Origin: Flavobacteriales bacterium
GTDB lineage: Bacteria; Bacteroidota; Bacteroidia; Flavobacteriales_D; Parvicellaceae
Length of the DNA: 5,765 nucleotides
NCBI GenBank assembly: GCA_026993705.1
Contig: JALWSJ010000216.1
Span: forward strand, 1 to 5,765
Reading direction: 5' to 3'
Shown here: positions 1 to 5,765 of the stretch, piece by piece
Layout of the letters: each line of letters begins with the position of its first letter
Numbering within the stretch: position 1 is the first letter of the stretch
The notes under the pieces: generated by a model
The model's input: only the letters and a program-made list of their open reading frames with translations
Told to the model about the DNA's origin: nothing
Databases searched by the model: none
Made by a program: the position numbers and the translations under genes

Positions 1-120
1 ATATTACATCTGTTTGAGTATTGGAATGAGAATTGGAAAAATAACAATATTACTTTAAAACAGGGTAAATATGACAAATACCTATTGTTAGGTATTTTAC
101 CCCGAAAAAATATAACCTAA
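1..120 (+). CDS. Possible 3' end of an upstream gene (partial, unidentified)
   Basis: Frame 1 is open from the first base of the window to a TAA at 118-120, giving 39 codons with no start in view. The other two plus frames hit stops early (at 56 and 15). The translation is rich in aromatic and lysine residues (for example LFEYWNEN, then GKYDKYLLLG) and reads like an ordinary C-terminal tail, but I do not recognise a family. The stop lies 26 bp before the next ATG at 147, so this gene could be co-transcribed with the sensor phosphatase. A 39-codon open run can occur by chance in DNA this AT-rich, and the opposite strand is open over the same stretch, so the call is tentative. A hairpin-forming repeat at 63-102 lies inside it. 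Confidence 0.4.
   Translation: MLHLFEYWNENWKNNNITLKQGKYDKYLLLGILPRKNIT
63..102. repeat. Nested inverted repeat (hairpin candidate) before the sensor phosphatase gene
   Basis: AAATACCTA at 76-84 and TAGGTATTT at 89-97 are perfect 9-bp inverted copies around a 4-base loop (TTGT). A second pair, GGGTAAA (63-69) and TTTACCC (96-102), flanks it and shares two bases with the inner right arm, so the outer and inner stems can partly stack with a bulge on the left. It is followed by an A-run on the plus strand, not a T-run, so it is not a classical intrinsic terminator. It could be an operator, an mRNA structure or chance. Confidence 0.45.
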
Positions 121-146
121 TTTGCACTTTTATTAAAACTTAGAAC

Positions 147-2303
147 ATGCTATCTAAATACATTATTTTTTTCCTTTTCGGGCTATTTATAAACGGTTTG
201 GCACTCTCTCAAAATGAAAGAATAGATTCTTTAAGAAGAGTCTTGAATACTGATAATAACGAACGAAAAGATGATAGTCTCTTCATTCGCTACGAAATTA
301 TTCATGAGTTGATTAGTATAGGCTTATACGATAAGGCTTTGGGTGAAGTAAAAATATTGGATTCGTTATCTAAAAAATACAATTATAGCGTTGGCGAAAT
401 TTTAAGTTTATATGCTGAATCCACTATTGATGTAGTGGAGTTAAGAAGTGAAGAAGCTTTGACAAAGCTTTTGGAGGTTGAAAAGATGGCTTTAAACGGA
501 AATGACTTACCAAAAGACAAAGTTAATTCCGTTCTTTCCTCAGTTTACAGTGGGATAGGCAATCAGTACGAGAATAGAGAAGATTATAATCAGGCTTTGG
601 AGTACTATATTAAAGCAATAAAGATAGCAAAAGAAGATAAGGATGAAAATAAACTAGCTGTCATATATACGAATTTATCCAATGTATATATGAGTACGGG
701 AGATTTGGATAAAGCAATTGAATATCAAGAACAAGCTATTAAGATTAAGAAAAAAATAAACAATCCATTTAGTTTAGGTTTGAGTTATTTTAACTTGGCA
801 ACGATTTATGATAAGAAAAAAGAATACGGCAAGGCAATTGAACTTTTACAAAAGAGTAAAGAGTATGCAGAAAAAGCAAATGACGCAATAGGTGTTGCAC
901 TATGTAATCATTCTATGGGATTATGTTATGTTTCGCTATCAGAAGATAATAAAAGATTATCAGAGCTGGAGGATGAAGAAGTACCTTTAATGAACTCAAA
1001 ACAATTATTACAAAAGGCTTATGAATTGGAGCGACAATCAATTGAGATTTTGGAACGGTTGGAAGATATTCAGTACCTACCCCATTCATACAATGCAATG
1101 GGGACTGTTTTAGGTAACCAGGGTAGATACAGGGATGCAGTTGAATATTACCTTAAGAGTTATGAGTTATCAAAAGCCAATAATTTAAGTGCATCAAAAG
1201 AAGCGTCGGAAGGATTATACTTTGTCTATAAATTGGATAAAAATTATAAAAAATCATTGGAATGGTATGAAAAATACACGAAATTAAAAGACTCTATATC
1301 TACGTTGACCAACGAAAAAGAATTAGGCAGAAAACAGGCAGAATTAGACTTTATAAAAGAGCAAGAGATAGCAGAGTTAAAACACGAAAAAGAACGTTTA
1401 ATATTAGAGGGAAAGAAAAAACAACAAGAGTACATTACGTTAGGAATAACCATGTTGCTCTTACTGATAGGAGGATTCTTGTTTATTGTTTATAAGCGTT
1501 GGAAGTTAACTCAATTACAAAAAGAAACAATAGAAGAACAAAAGCATTATATTGAGAAAGAAAAACAACAAACTGAAGATAGTATAAATTATGCACGAAG
1601 TATTCAAAAAGCCGCTTTTCCTTCCTTGTCAGAAGTAAAAAGATTATTTCCCGATAGTTTTGTATTCTTTCAACCGAAAGATATTGTTAGTGGAGATTTT
1701 TATTGGGTTGCTGAACAAAACAACCAAAAACTAATAGCTTTAGCTGATTGTACCGGACACGGAGTTCCCGGTGCCTTTATGACGCTAATTGGGTTAAACA
1801 TATTAAATCAAATTGTTGCGGAAGGAATTACAGAACCTCAACATATTTTAGAACAATTGCATATACGTTTGCAAAAACGTTTAAATAAAGAGGGAAAGGA
1901 AGCGACAAAGCACGGTTTGGATATAGCGGTTTGTAGAGTTTTTGATAATAAATTGACTTACGCAGGTGTACATATACCTTTGTATCATGTTAGAAACGGA
2001 AGTTTGGAAGAATTGAAAGGACAAAAGTTCCAATTGGGAAGTAATCAAACAACACTTTTTCAGCAATATGATGTATTGTTGCAAAAAGATGATTTATTCT
2101 ATATTTCAACAGATGGTTTTCCCGATCAAAAAGGAGGAGAGAAAGGGAAAAAATATTTTTACCCTCGATTTAGAAAATTTATACTAAAAATAAGTAGCTT
2201 ACCACTAGATAAACAACGTGAAGAATTAGGAATAGAAATTAACAATTGGAAAAACGAACGAGAACAATTAGATGATATTTCAGTCATTGGTTTTCGATTA
2301 TAG
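147..2303 (+). CDS. TPR sensor protein with transmembrane helix and C-terminal SpoIIE/PP2C serine phosphatase
   Basis: Predicted membrane-bound serine/threonine phosphatase of 718 residues. Residues 1-21 look like a Sec signal peptide (basic K4, a hydrophobic core, then LALS before Q22). Residues about 40-385 are helical TPR repeats, clearest near 132-163, 170-203, 210-243, 313-345 and 352-383, with an acidic insert near 266-281. A charged coiled coil (about 388-428) leads to one membrane helix (about 429-449), a second coiled coil (about 455-478) and a SpoIIE-type PP2C domain (about 482-718). The metal-binding acidic residues are all present: D517 in SGDFYW, D534 in ADCTGHG, D656 in STDG, and D709-D710 in LDD. 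The likely topology is periplasmic TPRs sensing an unknown signal and a cytoplasmic phosphatase. In related systems the substrate is a phosphorylated anti-sigma-factor antagonist; no such partner is visible here. The ATG at 147 is chosen because it starts the signal peptide. aroQ follows after 36 bp. Confidence 0.9.
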   Translation: MLSKYIIFFLFGLFINGLALSQNERIDSLRRVLNTDNNERKDDSLFIRYEIIHELISIGLYDKALGEVKILDSLSKKYNYSVGEILSLYAESTIDVVELRSEEALTKLLEVEKMALNGNDLPKDKVNSVLSSVYSGIGNQYENREDYNQALEYYIKAIKIAKEDKDENKLAVIYTNLSNVYMSTGDLDKAIEYQEQAIKIKKKINNPFSLGLSYFNLATIYDKKKEYGKAIELLQKSKEYAEKANDAIGVALCNHSMGLCYVSLSEDNKRLSELEDEEVPLMNSKQLLQKAYELERQSIEILERLEDIQYLPHSYNAMGTVLGNQGRYRDAVEYYLKSYELSKANNLSASKEASEGLYFVYKLDKNYKKSLEWYEKYTKLKDSISTLTNEKELGRKQAELDFIKEQEIAELKHEKERLILEGKKKQQEYITLGITMLLLLIGGFLFIVYKRWKLTQLQKETIEEQKHYIEKEKQQTEDSINYARSIQKAAFPSLSEVKRLFPDSFVFFQPKDIVSGDFYWVAEQNNQKLIALADCTGHGVPGAFMTLIGLNILNQIVAEGITEPQHILEQLHIRLQKRLNKEGKEATKHGLDIAVCRVFDNKLTYAGVHIPLYHVRNGSLEELKGQKFQLGSNQTTLFQQYDVLLQKDDLFYISTDGFPDQKGGEKGKKYFYPRFRKFILKISSLPLDKQREELGIEINNWKNEREQLDDISVIGFRL

Positions 2304-2339
2304 GCAATTCTAAATAGAGTGCTTAAAACTAAAAGTAAT

Positions 2340-2759
2340 ATGAAAAAAATATACATAATAAATGGTCCTAATTTGAATTTACTAGGAAAACGTGAGCCGG
2401 AAGTTTATGGTGAGGAAAGTTTTGAAGAATATTTAAAAGAGTTACAACAAGCTTTTAAAGGAGAATTTGAAATAGAATATTATCAAAGTAATGTAGAAGG
2501 AGAATTGATCAATAAATTACACAAGGTTGGATTTTTAGCTTTTGGTATCGTCTTGAATGCAGGCGGTTATACACACACTTCTGTAGCAATAGCCGATGCT
2601 GTTTTAGCTATAGAAACAGATGTGGTGGAAGTTCATATCTCTAATGTTTACGCAAGAGAGTCGTACAGGCAAATATCTTTAATGGCAAAGCATTGTAAAG
2701 GTGTTATAGCAGGATTTGGGTTAAAATCTTATGAATTGGCTCTACTGAGCTTCATGTAA
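2340..2759 (+). CDS. aroQ: 3-dehydroquinate dehydratase, type II
   Basis: Cytoplasmic shikimate-pathway enzyme converting 3-dehydroquinate to 3-dehydroshikimate. The 139-residue product is close to the usual length of the type II family (about 140-150), which forms dodecamers. Family motifs run the full length: NGPNLNLLGKREPEVYG at 8-24, with the loop arginine R18 and catalytic tyrosine Y23; NAGGYTHTS at 73-81, with N73 and H79; EVHISNVYAR at 97-106, with E97 and catalytic H99; R110; and GFGLKSYELAL near the end. The ATG at 2340 is preferred over an in-frame GTG at 2319, because the family begins almost directly with the first beta strand (KKIYIINGPN) and the ATG has an A-rich leader typical of Bacteroidota. 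The gene lies 36 bp behind the sensor phosphatase with no promoter I can recognise between them, so it may be transcribed from upstream. Nothing in it looks degraded. Confidence 0.95.
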   Translation: MKKIYIINGPNLNLLGKREPEVYGEESFEEYLKELQQAFKGEFEIEYYQSNVEGELINKLHKVGFLAFGIVLNAGGYTHTSVAIADAVLAIETDVVEVHISNVYARESYRQISLMAKHCKGVIAGFGLKSYELALLSFM

Positions 2760-2769
2760 TCAAGATTAA

Positions 2770-3630
2770 TCATAAACTTTCTACCACGAGCTTTTTTGCT
2801 TTGTGCCGTTTAAAAGGATTTCCTCCAAAGTACACACGAGGAACGTCTTTCGGGAAAACGCCGTACTCAAAAAAATAAAGAATATCTTTGCTTATCTCGC
2901 CGATACGATAGTACATTTGCTTGTGGTTAAGATAAGTAAACATTATATCATTGTGAGGTTGGTTAAAATGCTTCCAATCCAAATCACCGTAGCTTAATGT
3001 TTTCTTTTTAAAAAACTTAACCAAATTAGTTGCTGTACTTTCAACCACAAGTCCAATTTTAACATTATCGTTAGAGATAGGCTGATAAGGGATTGTTACT
3101 AAGTCTTCTATGAGCGTTCCAAACATAATATTTCCAATCATGGGAATTTTATCAACAACAAGTTGAGGGGCTCTTTCCTGAAGAGGACTTCGGTCATAAA
3201 CAATAGAAGCTAAATTAGGTAAGGTATTTATATTCAAATATGAATTAATAACCCAAGCCCCCATAATATAAGCTATAACATGTACTTTTTTATAAGATTT
3301 TAAATTGTGTTTTTCTATAAAAGCAGAAAGGTTATTGACACAGTCTTGAACAGTCATTCTACTCAAATAATCAGGAATATAAAGATCATAACCGATGTTA
3401 CTAAAAGCTTCTTTTTGTCGTTTTCTTCCTTTTTGGGAATCACCGACGCCCGGAAGAATCAAAATAGCTTCTCTTTCGTCTATGGGAACTGAAGTGTTTT
3501 GATGGACAATAACATCCTTAACTTTCCAATGTTGTTCCGATGCACTTTTATTCTCAAACGGCTTTGTAAAACCATTAGATAAAAGAAAGAATGGAATGAG
3601 TAATATGAAAATTATTTTGAATCTTTCCAT
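2770..3630 (-). CDS. Exported alpha/beta-hydrolase-fold protein lacking the nucleophilic serine
   Basis: The 286-residue product begins with a basic start and a hydrophobic stretch (about 5-19) typical of a Sec signal peptide; there is no lipobox cysteine, so it is probably periplasmic or secreted. The rest resembles an alpha/beta hydrolase or lipase: ILILPGVGDS at 56-65 fits the first strand and oxyanion loop, and VHVIAYIMGAW at 116-126 fits strand 5 and the nucleophile elbow (normally GxSxG or AxSxG). The serine position is isoleucine (I122, codon ATT at 3267-3265). H226 in PHNDIM is a candidate catalytic histidine; I cannot place the acid confidently. It may be a non-enzymatic member, or I may be misaligning the elbow. 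Its start overlaps the end of the hexapeptide gene by 19 bp, suggesting one transcript with coupled translation. It converges on aroQ with 10 bp between stops. The exact substrate family is not recognised. Confidence 0.7.
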   Translation of the reverse strand: MERFKIIFILLIPFFLLSNGFTKPFENKSASEQHWKVKDVIVHQNTSVPIDEREAILILPGVGDSQKGRKRQKEAFSNIGYDLYIPDYLSRMTVQDCVNNLSAFIEKHNLKSYKKVHVIAYIMGAWVINSYLNINTLPNLASIVYDRSPLQERAPQLVVDKIPMIGNIMFGTLIEDLVTIPYQPISNDNVKIGLVVESTATNLVKFFKKKTLSYGDLDWKHFNQPHNDIMFTYLNHKQMYYRIGEISKDILYFFEYGVFPKDVPRVYFGGNPFKRHKAKKLVVESL

Positions 3631-4202
3631 ATTTTATAAGAGTCATCTTGCATTGGTCGATTAGCTTCAGCTTCGGTCAAAGGAGTACATTCTTTTAAAG
3701 AATCCCTACAATCTTGTGGCAGTTGTTGATAAAGAGCTGTGCCTTGAGTTTTCCATGCTATCATTTCGTCGCTGACATCTTTGACTATTTTAGCAGGATT
3801 TCCAACAACTATTTTTCTTTTCGGAATAATCATTTTTGCAGGAACAAAGCAGAGTGCTCCAATAATTGATTCATCTCCGACAACGACATCGTCCATAATT
3901 ACTGCGTTCATCCCGATTAATGTGTTTTTTCCAATTGTACCACCGTGTATAATTGCACCGTGCCCAATGTGAGCTCCTTCTTTTAAGGTTGTGGTTGTAC
4001 CCGGAAACATATGGATTGTACAATTTTCTTGTACGTTGCATCCGTCTTCTATTTCTATTTTGCCCCAGTCACCTCGAAGTACGGCACCGGGACCTATATA
4101 GACATTTTTCCCTATAAAAACATTGCCTGTTACATTGGCTTGCGGGTGAATAAAAGCAGTAGGATGTATTACGGGCTTAAAGCCGTTAAATTCAAAAATC
4201 AT
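3612..4202 (-). CDS. PaaY/CaiE-like hexapeptide-repeat protein of the gamma-carbonic anhydrase superfamily
   Basis: The 196-residue product matches the length and layout of PaaY/CaiE proteins: a left-handed beta helix made of hexapeptide repeats (about 13-140, with patterns such as VFIGKN, VYIGPG, TLIGMN), then a C-terminal helical segment (about 143-175) with SDEMIAWKTQGTALYQQL, which closely resembles PaaY. The three histidines that bind metal in this superfamily fit H64 (CTIH), H81 and H86 (HIGHGAIIHG), with R43 and D45 (LRGDWG) and Q58 at the other conserved sites. PaaY itself is a thioesterase in phenylacetate degradation, while relatives are carbonic anhydrases or of unknown function; no paa genes are visible here, so the specific role is open. 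The ATG at 4202 gives the standard N-terminus and lies about 27 nt behind a good -7 box. It is the first gene of a two-gene unit with the hydrolase-fold gene. Confidence 0.85.
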   Translation of the reverse strand: MIFEFNGFKPVIHPTAFIHPQANVTGNVFIGKNVYIGPGAVLRGDWGKIEIEDGCNVQENCTIHMFPGTTTTLKEGAHIGHGAIIHGGTIGKNTLIGMNAVIMDDVVVGDESIIGALCFVPAKMIIPKRKIVVGNPAKIVKDVSDEMIAWKTQGTALYQQLPQDCRDSLKECTPLTEAEANRPMQDDSYKIWKDSK

Positions 4203-4228
4203 GGTGTTGTCATTTGTGTATGTGTGTT

Positions 4229-4259
4229 CAAAGGTAAGAAAGAATTAAGACCGTTGCAA
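4229..4259 (-). promoter_or_regulatory. Bacteroidota-type promoter candidate for the PaaY-like gene
   Basis: Read on the minus strand, TACCTTTG (4236-4229) matches the Bacteroidota -7 consensus TAnnTTTG exactly. A TTG (4259-4257) lies 20 bases upstream, within the spacing reported for the -33 element. Transcription would start near 4223, giving a leader of about 20 nt before the ATG at 4202. The call rests on consensus matching only. Confidence 0.55.
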
Positions 4260-4360
4260 TATTACTTGAAAACGGAATAAAATTTCTCTAAGTCTTGTGG
4301 CTCTAAGGTTAAATATGTTTTATTAAAATTGTTTAAAAGTTTTTGCAGTTTTTGATAAAG

Positions 4361-4392
4361 TTTTGAAATTGAAGTCTTTTGTATTATCTTCG
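4361..4392 (+). promoter_or_regulatory. Bacteroidota-type promoter candidate for the L,D-transpeptidase gene
   Basis: TTTTG at 4361-4365, a 19-base spacer and TATCTTCG at 4385-4392 fit the -33/-7 consensus with one mismatch in the -7 box. Transcription would begin around 4397-4400, at or just before the ATG at 4400. This argues against translation starting at the in-frame TTG at 4379, which lies inside the promoter, and suggests a leaderless or nearly leaderless mRNA. Confidence 0.5.
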
Positions 4393-4399
4393 TGGGCTT

Positions 4400-5140
4400 A
4401 TGAAGTGGATTGTATTGCTCAGTTTTACCGTTTTTTTTGGTTGTTTTTCTATGCGGGCAGGAAAAGAAGTTCTTCCTAGAGCACCAAAGAACACGATAGA
4501 CGAAGAGCGTAAAAAAGAAATAGAATATAGGGCTTATTTAGATTGTTTTTATGAGCAATTAGCTGATGGTGCTTTGCCATATGAAGCATTTGATAGAGCA
4601 ATAAGAGGGTATTTTGAGTTGAAAAATAAAGGGAAATTAAAGAATGAACGTTATTTGACAATAGTTGATTTATCTTCTTCTTCTAATGACGAACGTTTTT
4701 TTCTGATTGATATGTTTAATCAGCGTTTGGTTTACAAAACGTTGGTGGCACATGGGGTTAATACTGGAGAGGAATTTGCTACTGAATTTTCAAATAAAGA
4801 TGGAAGTCATAAGAGTAGTATTGGTTTTTATCTTACTGGGGAAACCTACAATGGGAAACACGATTTTTCTTTAAAGTTAGATGGTTTGGAATTTAGTAAT
4901 AGTAAGGCAAGAGAAAGAGGAATTGTAATTCATGCGGCTAATTATGTGAGTTATGAATTTATAGAAGGAAATGGAAGGTTAGGTAGGAGTTATGGTTGTC
5001 CTGCGTTGCCCCACGAGGATTATTTTGATATTGTGAGTAAAATAAAAGACGGAGCGTGTTTATTTATTTATTATCCTAATGAAGAGTATTTAAAAAAATC
5101 AACTTTAGGGAGAGACGTGCCTTATATTGGTAAGTATTAA
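4400..5140 (+). CDS. Murein L,D-transpeptidase-like protein, YkuD_2 type, probable envelope lipoprotein
   Basis: Predicted cysteine transpeptidase of the cell envelope, 246 residues from the ATG at 4400. Family knowledge links this fold to forming 3-3 peptidoglycan cross-links or attaching groups to the stem peptide; which reaction applies here is not shown. The N-terminus (MKWIVLLSFTVFFGC) is a short basic and hydrophobic signal ending at C15, a plausible but atypical lipobox because phenylalanine precedes the glycine. A helical linker (about 33-80) leads to the catalytic domain (about 85-232). Its motifs are the YkuD_2 set: VAHGVNTG (117-124), EFSN (129-132), SSIGFYLTGETYNGKHDFSLKLDGL (139-163 region), IVIHAANYVS (175-184) with H178, and GRLGRSYGCPALP (192-204) with R196 and nucleophile C200. 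Histidine, arginine and cysteine are all present, so it should be active. It is transcribed away from the PaaY-like gene. The ATG is preferred to an upstream TTG because it starts the signal sequence directly. Confidence 0.85.
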   Translation: MKWIVLLSFTVFFGCFSMRAGKEVLPRAPKNTIDEERKKEIEYRAYLDCFYEQLADGALPYEAFDRAIRGYFELKNKGKLKNERYLTIVDLSSSSNDERFFLIDMFNQRLVYKTLVAHGVNTGEEFATEFSNKDGSHKSSIGFYLTGETYNGKHDFSLKLDGLEFSNSKARERGIVIHAANYVSYEFIEGNGRLGRSYGCPALPHEDYFDIVSKIKDGACLFIYYPNEEYLKKSTLGRDVPYIGKY

Positions 5141-5271
5141 TGAATAATCTTGCTTGAAATTAAAAAAGAGTAGTTGTTGAATCTACCATAAATTAATGTT
5201 CTACTGATTGTTATTTTCAAATAACCTATAGTCAACTAAGATTAAGAAGTGGTTTAATTAAACTTAAAATA
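5141..5271. other. Intergenic gap with two inverted repeats, no clear promoter or terminator
   Basis: The 131 bp between the transpeptidase stop and the next start are very AT-rich. I see no stem followed by a T-run that would make a convincing terminator, and no good TAnnTTTG box. Two symmetric elements stand out: GTTATTT/AAATAAC (5210-5216 and 5219-5225, 2-base centre) and the palindrome GTTTAATTAAAC (5252-5263). The second ends 8 bases before the ATG at 5272. Confidence 0.5.
5252..5263. promoter_or_regulatory. 12-bp perfect palindrome just before the AbiGi-like gene (operator candidate)
   Basis: GTTTAATTAAAC is fully self-complementary and sits 8 bases upstream of the ATG at 5272, a position where a repressor, for instance an autoregulating antitoxin, would block expression. 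AT-rich palindromes of this size also arise by chance, and there is no direct evidence of binding. Confidence 0.25.
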
Positions 5272-5765
5272 ATGGATGTTGAAAAAATTGAATTTGTAAA
5301 TCCTCCAAATCATATTAATGAATATTTGACGCATTGGACTGGTCGAAACAAAGATAATGAAGAAGCATTTTTAATATTATCTAAAATTCTTAGAACTAAA
5401 GAGTTGATTTTTGGAAGGAGTGAAAATAGTTTCCAGTTTAATAGTGGGGTGATGATGACGAATGAAATGATTTGTTTTACAGACACACCTATAAATCAAT
5501 CTCTAGAACATTGTCAGCGATATAATTATTTTGGGATAAGTTTCAATAAAGATAAATTAATTGAATGTGGAGCTAACCCTGTTCTATATATGGTGGGTAA
5601 TAGAATTGATAATCAAGAAACTTTAATTAATTTATTTATCAATAGAGGAGGTTTTGAAAATTCAAATCTTCGTTCTATTTTGTTGGAGAATGATAAATTA
5701 CACAATAAATTATCGTGGTTTACGACAATTACTCAGCCATATAAAACAGAAAAACTGAATAATGA
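5272..5765 (+). CDS. AbiGi-like protein (putative abortive-infection antitoxin family), 3' end outside the window
   Basis: An open frame starts at the ATG at 5272 and reaches the window edge without a stop: 164 codons plus two bases. No earlier ATG, GTG or TTG exists in frame back to the stop at 5194, so the start is well supported. I recognise the motif series of the AbiGi family, annotated as the putative antitoxin of the lactococcal AbiG abortive-infection system: YLTHWTGR (18-25), a helix with FLILSKIL (33-40), MICFTDTP (66-73), EHCQRYNYFGISF (79-91) and GANPVLYM (100-107). The conserved order (HWTGR, CFTD, EHxxxY-FGI, NPVxY) is the basis of the call; it is from memory, not a search. No signal peptide or membrane segment is seen, so it is probably cytoplasmic. 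Whether a toxin partner follows cannot be seen. Biochemical function of this family in Bacteroidota is unproven. Confidence 0.65.
   Translation, partial: MDVEKIEFVNPPNHINEYLTHWTGRNKDNEEAFLILSKILRTKELIFGRSENSFQFNSGVMMTNEMICFTDTPINQSLEHCQRYNYFGISFNKDKLIECGANPVLYMVGNRIDNQETLINLFINRGGFENSNLRSILLENDKLHNKLSWFTTITQPYKTEKLNN

Noticed and set aside
116..125. CTAATTTG as the -7 box for the sensor phosphatase gene
   Set aside because: It deviates from TAnnTTTG at the first two positions and the nearest TTG upstream (85-87) is about 30 bases away, outside normal spacing.
2319..2339. GTG at 2319 as the aroQ start, adding seven residues
   Set aside because: The ATG at 2340 fits the family's N-terminus and has the better A-rich leader.
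913..2356. Several open frames of 61-69 codons on the minus strand across the sensor phosphatase gene
   Set aside because: They lie antisense to a long gene with clear domains, have no recognisable motifs and are the usual shadow frames of AT-rich coding DNA.
2757..2768. TAATC/GATTA inverted repeat between the convergent stops as a bidirectional terminator
   Set aside because: The stem is only 5 bp with a 2-base loop and no G/C-rich core or T-run; it is too weak to call.
4011..4280. Plus-strand open frame of 89 codons covering the start of the PaaY-like gene and part of the divergent spacer
   Set aside because: Two thirds of it is antisense to the conserved N-terminus of the hexapeptide protein, and the translation shows no family features.
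4379..4399. TTG at 4379 as the transpeptidase start
   Set aside because: It lies before the -7 box of the predicted promoter and adds residues ahead of a well-formed signal sequence.
5168..5186. GTAG...CTAC hairpin after the transpeptidase gene as a terminator
   Set aside because: Four paired bases plus an interrupted extension, with no T-run following.

Overview
The window looks like chromosomal DNA of an AT-rich member of the Bacteroidota, probably a flavobacterium-like lineage; genus is not resolvable from the sequence. Three things support this: a TPR/transmembrane/SpoIIE phosphatase of the type abundant in that phylum, a YkuD_2-type L,D-transpeptidase, and two promoter candidates that fit the Bacteroidota consensus (TTG/TTTG at -33, TAnnTTTG-like at -7). 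There are no Shine-Dalgarno-like sequences in front of the genes, only A/T-rich leaders, which also fits the phylum.

Layout: bases 1-120 are an open frame that may be the 3' end of an upstream gene. A plus-strand pair follows: a 718-codon sensor phosphatase (147-2303) and aroQ, the type II 3-dehydroquinate dehydratase (2340-2759). Converging on it, only 10 bp away, is a minus-strand pair: a PaaY/gamma-carbonic-anhydrase-like hexapeptide protein (4202-3612), whose end overlaps by 19 bp the start of an exported alpha/beta-hydrolase-fold protein (3630-2770). A divergent intergenic region (4203-4399) carries outward-facing promoter candidates for the hexapeptide gene and for a predicted envelope L,D-transpeptidase (4400-5140). 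After a 131-bp gap, a further plus-strand gene starts at 5272 and runs off the window. Its 164 visible codons carry motifs that I recognise as those of the AbiGi family of putative abortive-infection antitoxins.

Working together: most genes are housekeeping or envelope functions (shikimate pathway, peptidoglycan cross-linking, signalling) with no single shared pathway. The paaY-like gene and the hydrolase gene are probably one transcript. The most interesting items are the possible phage-defence gene cut by the right edge, the hydrolase-fold protein that has isoleucine where the nucleophilic serine should be, and a transpeptidase promoter so close to the ATG that the message may be leaderless. 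No tRNA, rRNA, CRISPR array, insertion sequence or transposase was found.
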